From positions 186,001-250,000 of the forward strand of contig JBHJGM010000004.1 in assembly GCA_050331815.1 (NCBI GenBank): 64,000 nucleotides of DNA. Reading direction: 5' to 3'. The position numbers and the translations under genes are program-made. Shown here piece by piece: positions 49,823-59,026 of this stretch; the stretch's first letter is position 1, and each line of letters opens with the position of its first letter. Source of the DNA: JBHJGM01 sp050331815 (GTDB lineage: Bacteria > Verrucomicrobiota > Verrucomicrobiia > Opitutales > JBHJGM01). The notes beneath the pieces are model-generated. The model was not told the origin of the DNA. It saw only the letters and a list, made by a program, of their open reading frames with translations, and did no database searches.

Positions 49823-52390
49823 ATGCACAAGATATACAGACTATCCGCTGCTACAACCCTGTCAATTTGGGTTTTGTTTCATTCGTTCACCGCAGGCTTC
49901 GCACAGACCACCGATGGGACTGTCGACGACGGCATGATGACTCTCGAAGAGTTTTCGGCCGAGGAGTCTGCGTTGGACTTTCGCGAGACCGTGTTACCCA
50001 ACGCGCGTCCCAGCAACTCCGTCTTCGATGAGTTCACCGAACTCAAGGATATCCCCCGCGCGGTCACCTCGCTGACGCCGGAAACCCTCAAGCGCTTTGG
50101 TGTCCGTGACTTTGGCGACCTCGAGCGCGTTTCGGCCGGCACGCAGCTGGCCAACTTCTACGGGGTGCCGGGCACGCCCTACATTCGAGGCGACCTCGGC
50201 AGTATTTACTTTAACGGCATGCTGCGTGCCTATCAGCGCAATGAGGCACCGACCTCGTTCGGTTCGCTGGAAGGTCTGGACATCGTCAAGGGTGCCGCGC
50301 CTGGCCACTTCGGTCCGTCGCAGGCGGGCGGCTACGTGAACTTTATCCCGAAGAGCCCGTTTTTTAACGAGCCCCGCGGGACGTTCCGCTTCACTTACGG
50401 AAGTTTTGGCTCCTTCAACACCCAGTTCGACTACGGCGGTCCGGTGGAGGTGCTGGGACGCCCGGCGGCTTACCGCGCGTCATTCACGGGCCAGTTGGCC
50501 GACAGCTTTTACGACCGGATCGAGAACAACTTCATCTCGATTTACGCCTCGGCCAAGTCGGAGATTTTCAAGGACGTGAGCATGTTCACCGGCATGGAGT
50601 TTTATCTCTTCCGCTCGAACGAAAACGCTGGTTTCAACCGGGTCACGCAGGACCTCATCGATAACGGTAACTACATCACCGGGGAGCCTCAGAACATTAC
50701 CTCGGCCTTCGCGCAGGGTCTGGTGGCCAAAAACGACTCACCTTTTGTCACGGCCACGGTTTCGCCCACGGGTGCGTTCACCGACCCGCTCGTCTTTGGC
50801 GGGGGCAACTTTGTAGCTGAAGGCGGCACGCTGGGGCCAAATATCGCCGCACTGATTCCTTCGGCGGGTTTTCAGGCCACCCTGGCACCGGGCCTGGCTG
50901 CCTTGTTGGGACCCAATGGTGAATACACCGCAGCCTATTTGAACGCCGGTGGCCCCGTGGAAACCACAAACATCGAGGGCTCGACAGTTCTTTCGGACGA
51001 CGCCGACTTCGCCGACTCGGAAGACTTTATCTGGTTCCTCGATCTGGTCAGCGAGCGCAATCCCGACATCAAGCTCACGAGCAAGACCTTCGTTGAGTAC
51101 TTCGATTCGAACAAGCTCTCCAGCTACGGGTACGCATTCTTGAGCGAGCAATTGGTCTTTGAGGAAAAAATCTTCGCGACCATGGACCTGGCAGACTTCA
51201 TGCCCACGCCCTTCGACTCCTCGCACACCTTTACGGGCGGTTTTTCGCTCCGCTTCACCGACGTGCTGCAGCTGCAGGACTTCGACGCGGAGCCGTTCTC
51301 GCGCCGCGATATTTCCAACGGGATCATCTCCGCGAATTCGCAGGTCATTACAGGTGCGCAGCTTAACTCGAACGGCACCAACAACTGGTCGCAGTTCAAC
51401 TCGGCCAACGTCGAGAACCAGCTCTTCCAGTACGCCGCCTTCCTGTACCTCATCTCCGACTGGACGGACTGGCTGCAGACTGTTGTTTCCGCACGCGGGG
51501 AGGTCGCCGCTTTTGAGGGGGGCCAGCCGGTCGAACCGGACTTCTTCGACCCGGTCAACGGCGGTTCCGTCGATCCCCGTCCGAATTTCTCCGGCCAGAA
51601 AACCTACGGCAACTTCTCCGGCAGTGTGATTGTCAAGCCGATCGAACAGGTCAATGTGTACGCCACCGTGGTGCAGGGCACCGCGCTGACCCCGACTCAG
51701 GGCGGCGGCGTCTTTGGCGAGACCAACTTCAACGAGATCGAACTCTACGAAGCGGGCGTCAAAGTTGAGATGTTTGACAAGAAGCTCTTCGCCCAGGTCG
51801 CGGGCTACTACTGGGACCGCGCACAGTTCAACGACATCGCCGGCGCGCTCGACCAGATTCGCGCCAAGGGCTTTGAAGCGGAACTGACCTGGGTGCCGGT
51901 CGACGGCTTGTCCATCGTAAGCTCGGTGAATGTGCAACGGCAAAACCTGCGCAGCGGCCTGCCATTTCGCTTCTGGAACGCGGGCGACCGCAACGTGCCG
52001 CTGATTTCGGGCGGTTTGTTCGCCGCTGGCGGCGATCCGTTTGGCATAGTCGCGCAAAACAACCCGGACCAGGTCATCCCTGGAACACCCGAGGTCACAG
52101 CCAATCTCTTCATCATTTACCAGCACCCGACCGGCTTGGGCGCGGGCTTCGGTCCGCAGTGGCGCGATGGCTACGCGCACAACTTCGAGAACACGCTGCG
52201 CATTCCTTCCTCGCTGGTTTGGAACGCCATCGCCTTCTACGAGCACAAGCGCTTCTCGGTGCAGGTCGAATTCATCAACATTGGCAGCAAGGATTACTTC
52301 CTGGGCTCGGACCCGTTCTTTGCGGCCAATACGATCATTACGAAGGCACCTGACTTCGAAGTGCAGGTTTCGGCCTCGTTCAACTTCTAG
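49823..52390 (+). CDS. TonB-dependent outer-membrane receptor
   Basis: Outer-membrane active transporter of 855 residues. The signal peptide ends near AGFAQ. The plug domain shows SNSVFDEFTELKDIPRAVTSLTPETL, FGVRDFGDLERVSAGTQ, YIRGDLGSIYFNGM and GLDIVKGAAPGHFGPSQAGGYVNFIPKSP. The rest is a 22-strand-type barrel ending in aromatic FEVQVSASFNF. The TonB box is probably in the segment DDGMMTLEEFSAEE after the signal. ATG 49823 was chosen by the signal peptide. It is followed by its own ExbB/ExbD/TonB set and diverges from the binding-protein operon, pointing to a shared but unknown ligand. Confidence 0.93.
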   Translation: MHKIYRLSAATTLSIWVLFHSFTAGFAQTTDGTVDDGMMTLEEFSAEESALDFRETVLPNARPSNSVFDEFTELKDIPRAVTSLTPETLKRFGVRDFGDLERVSAGTQLANFYGVPGTPYIRGDLGSIYFNGMLRAYQRNEAPTSFGSLEGLDIVKGAAPGHFGPSQAGGYVNFIPKSPFFNEPRGTFRFTYGSFGSFNTQFDYGGPVEVLGRPAAYRASFTGQLADSFYDRIENNFISIYASAKSEIFKDVSMFTGMEFYLFRSNENAGFNRVTQDLIDNGNYITGEPQNITSAFAQGLVAKNDSPFVTATVSPTGAFTDPLVFGGGNFVAEGGTLGPNIAALIPSAGFQATLAPGLAALLGPNGEYTAAYLNAGGPVETTNIEGSTVLSDDADFADSEDFIWFLDLVSERNPDIKLTSKTFVEYFDSNKLSSYGYAFLSEQLVFEEKIFATMDLADFMPTPFDSSHTFTGGFSLRFTDVLQLQDFDAEPFSRRDISNGIISANSQVITGAQLNSNGTNNWSQFNSANVENQLFQYAAFLYLISDWTDWLQTVVSARGEVAAFEGGQPVEPDFFDPVNGGSVDPRPNFSGQKTYGNFSGSVIVKPIEQVNVYATVVQGTALTPTQGGGVFGETNFNEIELYEAGVKVEMFDKKLFAQVAGYYWDRAQFNDIAGALDQIRAKGFEAELTWVPVDGLSIVSSVNVQRQNLRSGLPFRFWNAGDRNVPLISGGLFAAGGDPFGIVAQNNPDQVIPGTPEVTANLFIIYQHPTGLGAGFGPQWRDGYAHNFENTLRIPSSLVWNAIAFYEHKRFSVQVEFINIGSKDYFLGSDPFFAANTIITKAPDFEVQVSASFNF

Positions 52391-52457
52391 TTGCTGCGGT
52401 ACCGCTTTGGTTTCCTGCCGGTTGCTCCCACGCATCGACGGCAGTTCTTGTTGGTTG

Positions 52458-52522
52458 AACCGCGTCTGTTTCCGCGGTTTGCTGCCCGGCTTCGGGCGTC
52501 CTTGTCAAAGGGGACGCCCGAA
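52458..52522 (+). terminator. Two hairpins after the receptor gene
   Basis: AACCGCG/CGCGGTT followed by T (52458-52479), then a perfect 11-base stem TTCGGGCGTCC/GGACGCCCGAA (52491-52522). They probably attenuate read-through from the receptor into the TonB-system genes. Confidence 0.55.
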
Positions 52523-52612
52523 TCCCCCGGCGCGGTCTCGCTTTCAGCTTGACCTCCTCTGGCATCCCACATGCTACCGAAGTTATAGCGGCTCCCCGGC
52601 ACGCTCCCCGCG

Positions 52613-53386
52613 ATGAAGCGCATCTCCCACAAACTCTCCCTGCCTTTCCTGTTTCTTGCCTGCACGGCCTGCGTGCATGGTCAGGGCCTTAACCCGCTTG
52701 ATGAGAGCCGCTCCATCCTGAAGGAATGGGTGCAGGCCAAAAAGCTGATCTCGGAAGAAGCCTCGGAATGGGCTGAAGAAAAGGAAACGCTTGAGAGCAT
52801 TCTCTTTTTGCTGAAAACCGAGCAGGAAGCGCTGGAGGCCCAGATCACCGAAGCACAGGAAAGTGCCACCGAGGCGGACGAGCAGCGCACCGAACTGGTT
52901 GCCCGCCGCGAAGAGCAAAAGGCACTGATCAGCGCGATTAAGGAACGCACGGTCGGCTTCGAGAAACGCATGCTCGCTCTGGAGCAGCAGCTGCCGCCGC
53001 CACTGCGCGAATCGATCGCCCAGTTGATGGTGCGCGTGCCGACCGATCCACAAAAGGTGACCTTGTCCGTGCCCGAGCGTTTGCAGACGCTCATCGGCAT
53101 CCTCGATCAGGTGGATAAATTTAATCAGCTCGTAACACTCGAGCGTAATGTGCAGAAGCTGCCCTCGGGTGAAGAAGCTGAGGTTAACGCGTTGTATTTT
53201 GGCCTCGGCGGCGGCTATTTCGTCGATACGGGCGGGACTTACGCCGGAGTGCTGCGCCCGACCCAAGACGGCTGGAAAGCCGAGGAGGTCGACGGTCTGG
53301 CACCAGAGGTCCTGCAGGCGGTCGCCAAGATCGAGCGCACCACGACCGCGGGCTTTGTCGACCTGCCGGTCACCTTCGATAACTGA
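52613..53386 (+). CDS. DUF3450 family periplasmic protein
   Basis: Exported coiled-coil protein of 257 residues. A signal peptide (LPFLFLACTACVHG) is followed by a long helical region (about 35-125) rich in Glu/Lys/Ala with heptads (LKTEQEALEAQITEAQESATEADEQR shortened here as LEAQITEAQ and neighbours). The C-terminal domain contains RLQTLIGILDQVDKFNQLVTL and LYFGLGGGYFVDTGGTYAG, typical of DUF3450. These proteins are coded with double ExbB systems (TtpC/TonB3-type) and are thought to assist energy transfer. First gene of the six-gene TonB-system operon. Confidence 0.85.
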   Translation: MKRISHKLSLPFLFLACTACVHGQGLNPLDESRSILKEWVQAKKLISEEASEWAEEKETLESILFLLKTEQEALEAQITEAQESATEADEQRTELVARREEQKALISAIKERTVGFEKRMLALEQQLPPPLRESIAQLMVRVPTDPQKVTLSVPERLQTLIGILDQVDKFNQLVTLERNVQKLPSGEEAEVNALYFGLGGGYFVDTGGTYAGVLRPTQDGWKAEEVDGLAPEVLQAVAKIERTTTAGFVDLPVTFDN

Positions 53387-53418
53387 CACCCTCCCTTTTT
53401 CCCACGCCCTCCCGTTCC

Positions 53419-54804
53419 ATGCGCCACTGGATATCTCTCCCCTGCCTGACGCTCGCCTCGACGCTGCTTGGCCAAAACTTCAGCGCGGTGCAAAACAGCG
53501 CCCAGGCGGATTTGGACGCCGCGCTGCGAGAGTTGTCGGAGCAGCGTGAAACAATCCGAGACGCGAAGGTGCCGATTTCACGCGAGCTCAACGAGTTGAA
53601 GTCCAGCGTCGAAGCCAAGCGCCGCGCTGCTGACCGCATCCAGCGTGTGCGCGACAGCAAGGTGACAGATCTGAGTTCGCTCGAGTCGGACGTCAGTCTG
53701 CGCCAGGATGAAATCGACTACCTGAGCAACCTTCTGCGCGAGTACCTGCGCGCGTTCGACACGCGCATGAACGTTGCGGAAATTCAGGTCTACCAGGAGT
53801 CGCTCCAGCCGGTCCGTGACGCGGTCGACAATCCCAACATTTCGCAATTGGAGCGCTTCGAGAAGCTGGCTGATCTGGTGGACATGGGCCTCACCCGCAC
53901 CGAAGAATTGATCGGCGGCAAGACCTTTCCGGGCAGTGCGATCGCCGACGGCGGCGTGCTGAAGTCCGGCACCTTCGCGCTCTTTGGGCCGATCGCCTGG
54001 TTCACCAGCGGCGAGGCCGAGTCCAGCGGCACGATTTTTCAAACCACCTCGCTCGACCCGAAGCTCTCCTTCGTCGACGCCGACCAGGGCGCTGCAATTC
54101 AAGCCGCCGTGACTAGCAAGTCAGGCATCATTCCGCTGGACCCGGGCCTGGGCGAAGCGACCGCCATTCTGGCGACGCAAGATTCGCTGACCGAGCACAT
54201 CGCCAAGGGCGGTATCTGGATCATTCCAATTCTATTCTTCGCGTTCCTCTCGCTGGTGGTCGCACTTTTCAAAGCGCTCGAGATCTACGCCATCAAGCGT
54301 CCCAAGGGCGACGCCGTGCGCGAAATCTCCGCTCTGCTGCGTGAGGGTAAGGACGCCGAGGCTCTCAAGCTGGCCCGCTCTCAGCCCGAGCCCTACAGTT
54401 CCATGCTCGTTGAGATCGTTGAGAATCACGAAAACGACCGGGAGTTTATCGACGAGATTATCTACGAGCGCATGATCGAGTTGCAGCCCAAGCTGAACCG
54501 CTTGCTGCCATTGATCGCGGTGACCGCGGCCATCTCGCCGCTGCTCGGCCTGTTGGGCACGGTGACCGGCATCATCAAGACGTTCAATTTGATCACCATC
54601 TACGGCACTGGCGACCCACGCACGTTGGCCGACGGGATCTCAGAAGCACTCATCACTACGGAGTTCGGTTTGTTCGTGGCGATTCCCGCGCTAATCCTGC
54701 ATGCGCTGCTGTCCCGGCGGGCGCAAAGCGTACTATCCAACCTTGAGCGCGTCGGCACCCAGGTACTCAACGACCTCTCCCGCAAGTTGCCGAAGGCTGC
54801 CTGA
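53419..54804 (+). CDS. Long ExbB-type MotA/TolQ/ExbB proton channel protein (TtpC-like)
   Basis: Inner-membrane protein of 461 residues. The N-terminal about 260 residues are periplasmic: a signal, then coiled coil (ALRELSEQRETIRDAK onward) and a beta-rich part. Membrane helix IIPILFFAFLSLVVALFKAL is followed by the ExbB core LLPLIAVTAAISPLLGLLGTVTGIIKTF and LADGISEALITTEFGLFVAIPALILH. This long form with DUF3450 upstream is the TtpC arrangement of TonB systems known from Vibrio. It follows DUF3450 by 32 bases. Confidence 0.88.
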   Translation: MRHWISLPCLTLASTLLGQNFSAVQNSAQADLDAALRELSEQRETIRDAKVPISRELNELKSSVEAKRRAADRIQRVRDSKVTDLSSLESDVSLRQDEIDYLSNLLREYLRAFDTRMNVAEIQVYQESLQPVRDAVDNPNISQLERFEKLADLVDMGLTRTEELIGGKTFPGSAIADGGVLKSGTFALFGPIAWFTSGEAESSGTIFQTTSLDPKLSFVDADQGAAIQAAVTSKSGIIPLDPGLGEATAILATQDSLTEHIAKGGIWIIPILFFAFLSLVVALFKALEIYAIKRPKGDAVREISALLREGKDAEALKLARSQPEPYSSMLVEIVENHENDREFIDEIIYERMIELQPKLNRLLPLIAVTAAISPLLGLLGTVTGIIKTFNLITIYGTGDPRTLADGISEALITTEFGLFVAIPALILHALLSRRAQSVLSNLERVGTQVLNDLSRKLPKAA

Positions 54805-54830
54805 GCCAGCCGCCAGCCCCGCCTTTCGCC

Positions 54831-55448
54831 ATGGAATTCTTCACCGAACATGCCTGGCCACTTCTGGTGAAGGGCGGCTTTTTAATGATTCCGCTGATGC
54901 TGCTGGCGGCGGTCATTTATTTCGCCACCTTCGAGGTGTACATGTTCATGCTGGCCAACCGCTTCTACAAACTCGACCCCAACACCTGGCAGGCCTGGGT
55001 GGACCAGCCGCAGGAAGGCCAGGGCAAGGCTGGTGAAATCATTCGCTACACCCAGCAAAACACCGATGACGTGCACGAGGTGCGCGCCCGCTTCAGCGAG
55101 GTACGCAGCGCCTACTTGCCCAGGGTCAGCCGACGCGCGCGCTTTGTGACCATCCTTTGCAGCGTGGCACCGCTGACCGGATTGCTGGGCACGGTCATCG
55201 GCATGCTGGCAACCTTTCGTGGCCTCTCCGTCAGCACGGCAGGCAACACCATCGATCTGGTCGCGGGCGGTATTTCCGAAGCGCTCATCACCACTCAGAC
55301 GGGCTTGATCATTGCCATCCCGGCTTATTTTCTGATCAGCCGAATCGACCAGCATCTGATGGAAATGGAATCCTTTTTCATCCAGATGGAGTCGGCTACC
55401 CTCAAATCCCTCAACCGCCGCAATCGCTTCAAGCCGCAGGCGGCCTGA
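54831..55448 (+). CDS. exbB: ExbB-type proton channel protein (short)
   Basis: Second MotA/TolQ/ExbB protein, 205 residues, three membrane helices. Core motifs are RRARFVTILCSVAPLTGLLGTVIGMLATF and LVAGGISEALITTQTGLIIAIPAYFLI. It is the canonical ExbB that forms the proton channel with ExbD and energises TonB. It lies 26 bases after the long ExbB gene and 17 before exbD. Confidence 0.9.
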   Translation: MEFFTEHAWPLLVKGGFLMIPLMLLAAVIYFATFEVYMFMLANRFYKLDPNTWQAWVDQPQEGQGKAGEIIRYTQQNTDDVHEVRARFSEVRSAYLPRVSRRARFVTILCSVAPLTGLLGTVIGMLATFRGLSVSTAGNTIDLVAGGISEALITTQTGLIIAIPAYFLISRIDQHLMEMESFFIQMESATLKSLNRRNRFKPQAA

Positions 55449-55465
55449 GGTTGCGCCCTTTTTTC

Positions 55466-55873
55466 ATGAGCCAGAAGCGCCAATCACTGAACGCCTCCGA
55501 CCGGATCGAGGACATCAACATCTCTCCGCTCATCGACATTGTCTTCATCCTGCTGATCTTCTTCATCGTGACGACGGTCTTCGTAGAGGAGACCGGCATC
55601 GAGGTGAATAAGCCGCAGGCCGCCTCCGCCGAGGACCTTCAGAAAAACAGCATCCTGATCGCTGTTTCGGACAAGGGCCAGGTGGTCTACGCCGGACGTG
55701 ACATCGGTGTCAGCGGCGTGCGTGCGGTGGTGCGCCGCCTGGTGCAGGCCGAAAAGATGCCCGTCATCATACAAGCGGACGAGATGGTGCCCACCGGTTT
55801 GCTTGCGCGGGTCATCGACGAAGCCAAACTGGCTGGTGCGCCCATGGTCAGCCTCTCCACCGACCTGCCGTAG
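55466..55873 (+). CDS. exbD: ExbD/TolR biopolymer transport protein
   Basis: Inner-membrane protein of 135 residues with one N-terminal helix: INISPLIDIVFILLIFFIVTTVF. The essential proton-path Asp is in PLIDIVFILL. The periplasmic domain has VSDKGQVVYAG and MPVIIQADEMVPTGLLARVIDEAKLAG, as in ExbD/TolR. ATG 55466 was chosen from the family N-terminus; the frame runs open upstream over exbB. Confidence 0.92.
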   Translation: MSQKRQSLNASDRIEDINISPLIDIVFILLIFFIVTTVFVEETGIEVNKPQAASAEDLQKNSILIAVSDKGQVVYAGRDIGVSGVRAVVRRLVQAEKMPVIIQADEMVPTGLLARVIDEAKLAGAPMVSLSTDLP

Positions 55874-55890
55874 TTTTTCAAAACTCCCCC

Positions 55891-56559
55891 ATGACCACGC
55901 AACGCCCGCCCGTCACGCGCTTTCAGGAGCCGAACTTCGCGAAGTTTCGGGCCGGTGCCGCCTTGCTGGGGATCGTGGTGGCCGGGCTCGTGGCGCTGAT
56001 GCTGCCTTTCACGCAGTGGCTTTCGAATCTCGAGCCTGCGGACAAGGTGGTGCGCTCGATGAACATCGCGATCCCGCCGCCCCCCCCGCCCCCGCCGGAA
56101 CCACCGCCGCCGGAGGAAGAAAAAGTCGAGGAGGCCAAGCCCGAGATGAAGCAACAGCTGCAAAAGCTTTCGCTCTCGCAGATGGACATTTCGCTCAACC
56201 CCGGCATGGGTAACGCGCTGGCTGGTGCCTTCGACGTAGGTTCCTTTGGAGTCCAGCCGAACGCCGCCGAGGAGATTTCCATCTTCGAGCTATCTGAGCT
56301 CGACCGGGCGCCCGCCGCCATCCGTCCGCCACGCCCGCAGAAGCCGTTTGCCATGCAGCAGGCTAATATCAACGGACGTGTGGAATTGATTGTGATTATC
56401 AACACCGAAGGTCGCGTACGGGTGCTCAGCGTGAAGAACGCCACCCACGATGAGTTCGTCAAGCCGGCGATCGACGCAGCCGAAGCTTCGCGCTGGGAGA
56501 CCCCGCGCAAAGACGGCAAGCCCGTCAGCACCAAGTTCATCCTCCCCCTGCGTTTTTAG
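55891..56559 (+). CDS. tonB: TonB family energy-transducing protein
   Basis: Protein of 222 residues linking the inner-membrane proton motor to outer-membrane receptors. It has one membrane anchor (AALLGIVVAGLVALMLPF) and a spacer with PPPPPPPPEPPPPEEE, then a Glu/Lys-rich part. The C-terminal domain reads INGRVELIVIINTEGRVRVLSVKNATHDEFVKPAIDAA and ends in a strand ILPLRF. The eight-proline run is an EF-P-dependent stretch. It follows exbD by 17 bases. Confidence 0.87.
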   Translation: MTTQRPPVTRFQEPNFAKFRAGAALLGIVVAGLVALMLPFTQWLSNLEPADKVVRSMNIAIPPPPPPPPEPPPPEEEKVEEAKPEMKQQLQKLSLSQMDISLNPGMGNALAGAFDVGSFGVQPNAAEEISIFELSELDRAPAAIRPPRPQKPFAMQQANINGRVELIVIINTEGRVRVLSVKNATHDEFVKPAIDAAEASRWETPRKDGKPVSTKFILPLRF

Positions 56560-56566
56560 ACCAACC

Positions 56567-57940
56567 ATGTTTTTTTCAACAAGATTGCTTTGTCTGCTGG
56601 CCGCAGTGGCGGCGTTGGCCTCGCCCGGTGCGCGGGCGCAGGTTTACCCGCTCAGCCCAAATTTCTGGAACAACCCCGAGTTTGTGGAGCGCTTCAAGGG
56701 CAGCTATGGCGTCCTTAGCGAGGTGGAGCCGCGTATCTCCGTGGAAGAGCGCGACTTTCTCGAAGAGATAGCGCCGCTGATGAGCTCGAATGAACAAGAG
56801 GCGATTCGGCGTCTGCGCGAGTTTCGCACGGCGCAGTCGAGCGCGGCGCTGGACTACCTGCTGGGCAACCTCTTTTACCAGGCCAGTCAGTTCGATCAGG
56901 CCGTTCCCGAATACGAGCGGGCCATCAAAAAGTTTCCGACCTTTCTGCGCGCCTACAAAAACCTAGGTCTGCTGCACGTGCGCAACGGGCGCTTTGACGA
57001 GGGGGTGAAGTTTCTCGTGAAAACCCTTGAACTGGGCGGGGTCGACGGCGATCTGCTGGGGCTCTTGGGGCTCTGTTACCTGAACCAGGGCAAGTTCAAC
57101 GGTGCGCTCAACGCGTATCGCCAGGCGCTCGTGTTTTCGCCGGACAGCCGCGACTGGAAGCTCGGCCTGATTCAGTGCTTGGTCAACACAGGCGAGTTTC
57201 GCCAGGCGCTCGCGAGCTCTTCGGAATTGCTCAAAGAAGACCCCGGCCAGCCTGACCTGATTTTGCTGCAGGCCAACGCGTACCTCTCGCTGCAGGAGTT
57301 CGACAACGCCATCGGCTCCATCGAGATGGTGCGGCGCATGGGCCGGGCCGACAGCGATACGCTGTTCCTGCTGGGTGATATCTATATCAACGAGGACGTG
57401 CCCTCGCTGGCTGTCGATGCGTATCTGGCCGCGCTGGAAAACGCCGACCAGGTGAAGCCGCGTGTCGCGCTGCAGGCCGCCGAAGTGTTGCTCGGGCGCA
57501 ATGCGCTGGCTGAGAGCGAGCAATTCATCGCCACCCTGCGTGAGAAGATCGGCGAGAGCCTTTCACCCGCTCAGGAGCTCGCGGTTTTAAACCTGGAAGC
57601 CGAACTGGCGCTGGCGCGGGGCAACGACGATGAAGCCGCCGAAAAGCTCGAGCGCATCACCGAGCAGGACCCCCTCAATGGCAAGGCGCTGATCCTGCTG
57701 GCTGACTACTACGCTAAGAACGACGAAGCCGCCGAGGCTGCCTTCTTCTATGAGCGCGCGGCCAAGGTAGCGGAGTTTGAAGCGCGTGCCCTGACTCGCC
57801 ACGCGCAGTTGCTTGTTTCCCAAAGCGAATTTTCCGCCGCCGCCAACCTGCTGGAGCGCGCCCAGCTGATCGATCCCCGCCCGAACCGTGGTGACTACCT
57901 CTTGCAAGTGCGCCGGGCCGCTCGCTCGGCGGGTTTGTAA
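56567..57940 (+). CDS. Exported TPR-repeat protein of the TonB-system operon
   Basis: Periplasmic protein of 457 residues with a signal peptide (RLLCLLAAVAALASPGARAQ) and about eight to ten tetratricopeptide repeats. Examples are ALDYLLGNLFYQASQFDQAVPEYERAIKKFP, FLRAYKNLGLLHVRNGRFDEGV, LLGLCYLNQGKFNGALNAYRQAL and ALILLADYYAKNDEAAEAAFFYERA. A TPR protein closing a DUF3450-ExbB-ExbB-ExbD-TonB operon is the known order of this class and may scaffold the complex. It starts 7 bases after tonB. Confidence 0.88.
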   Translation: MFFSTRLLCLLAAVAALASPGARAQVYPLSPNFWNNPEFVERFKGSYGVLSEVEPRISVEERDFLEEIAPLMSSNEQEAIRRLREFRTAQSSAALDYLLGNLFYQASQFDQAVPEYERAIKKFPTFLRAYKNLGLLHVRNGRFDEGVKFLVKTLELGGVDGDLLGLLGLCYLNQGKFNGALNAYRQALVFSPDSRDWKLGLIQCLVNTGEFRQALASSSELLKEDPGQPDLILLQANAYLSLQEFDNAIGSIEMVRRMGRADSDTLFLLGDIYINEDVPSLAVDAYLAALENADQVKPRVALQAAEVLLGRNALAESEQFIATLREKIGESLSPAQELAVLNLEAELALARGNDDEAAEKLERITEQDPLNGKALILLADYYAKNDEAAEAAFFYERAAKVAEFEARALTRHAQLLVSQSEFSAAANLLERAQLIDPRPNRGDYLLQVRRAARSAGL

Positions 57941-58030
57941 TTTTCTTCGCGGCTTGGCGCTAAAACCTCGGCGCCGGCGCGCGAAACCTGCGCCGCGCGG
58001 CCCCGCTCAAACCTCCAACCTCTGTATTTC

Positions 58031-58972
58031 GTGGCTGAACATTTCCTTGATCGTAAAACCGTCGTCACTCGCTGGAACCGTGACTACCCGGCGCGGCTGC
58101 GTATCCAGCCCGGGGATACGGTTACGTTTGAGATGCGCGACTCCACCGATGCTCAGGTGACCCCGGGCATGACCCGCGAGCAGTACGCGCAGATCGACAC
58201 CACGCGGGTGCATGCGCTGACCGGTCCGGTGGCTGTCGAAGGTGCCGAGCCTGGCGATGCGCTGCGGCTGGAGATTCGCCAATATCGTCACGAGGGCTGG
58301 GCCTTTACCGGGATCATTCCCGGGCTGGGGCTGCTGCCTGAGGATTTTCCAGACCCCTTTTTGTTCCATTGGGATTTGGAGGAAGCCGTCACGCGCAGCA
58401 TGCCGGGCACCCTCATCGACTTGCACCCGTTTTGCGGCATCATCGGGGTTCAGCGGGCTGAGGAAGGCGAGTTTCGCACCCGGCCACCCGGGCCCTTTGG
58501 TGGCAACATGGATGTGCGCCACCTAACCGCCGGCTCAACGCTGTGGCTGCCGGTTTCGGTTACCGGCGGCGGCCTCTGCGCCGGCGATGCCCATGCCGCC
58601 CAGGGCGATGGCGAGGTGTGCATCAACGGACTCGAAGCGCCGATGACCGTGGTGCTCGACGTTCATCTGGAAAAGGGCGCAGGGGCTTCGCTGGCTGGAC
58701 CCATGATTGCGACCAAACCCGGACCGCTTGTCTCGCGCCGCTACGAGTCGAAGCCATACCGCATTTTTGTCGAGTCCGCCGAGGACCCGCGCGCGGCGAG
58801 CCAGGCGGCCGTGCGTCGCGCGATCATCTTTTTCATGGATCGGCTCGGGCTCTCCTCCGAGCAGGCCTACGTGTTGTGCAGCGCCGTGCTCGATCTGCGG
58901 ATCAGTCAACTGGTCAACGCACCGATGACGACGGTCTCGGCCTACGTCCCCGAGGCGATCTTCTTGGACTGA
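58031..58972 (+). CDS. Acetamidase/formamidase family protein
   Basis: FmdA/AmdA-type amidase of 313 residues from a GTG start. Family blocks are RIQPGDTVTFEMRDSTDAQVTPG, HALTGPVAVEGAEPGDALRLEI, FCGIIGVQRAEEG, FGGNMDVRHLTAGSTLWLPVSVTGGGLCAGDAHAAQGDGEVCINGLEAPM, and a C-terminal VSAYVPEAIF. It would hydrolyse short-chain amides such as formamide or acetamide. It follows the TPR gene by 90 bases in the same direction and converges on the second binding-protein gene, fitting a nitrogen-release step. Confidence 0.88.
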   Translation: MAEHFLDRKTVVTRWNRDYPARLRIQPGDTVTFEMRDSTDAQVTPGMTREQYAQIDTTRVHALTGPVAVEGAEPGDALRLEIRQYRHEGWAFTGIIPGLGLLPEDFPDPFLFHWDLEEAVTRSMPGTLIDLHPFCGIIGVQRAEEGEFRTRPPGPFGGNMDVRHLTAGSTLWLPVSVTGGGLCAGDAHAAQGDGEVCINGLEAPMTVVLDVHLEKGAGASLAGPMIATKPGPLVSRRYESKPYRIFVESAEDPRAASQAAVRRAIIFFMDRLGLSSEQAYVLCSAVLDLRISQLVNAPMTTVSAYVPEAIFLD

Positions 58973-59002
58973 GCGCTCGACGGACCTGCACAATCGATCG
59001 CG

Positions 59003-59026
59003 CCGCTTCGGCCTGAGTTTTTTCAG
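59003..59026 (+). terminator. Possible terminator after the amidase gene
   Basis: Short GCCG-ctt-CGGC stem followed a few bases later by TTTTTT, between two convergent genes. Confidence 0.4.
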
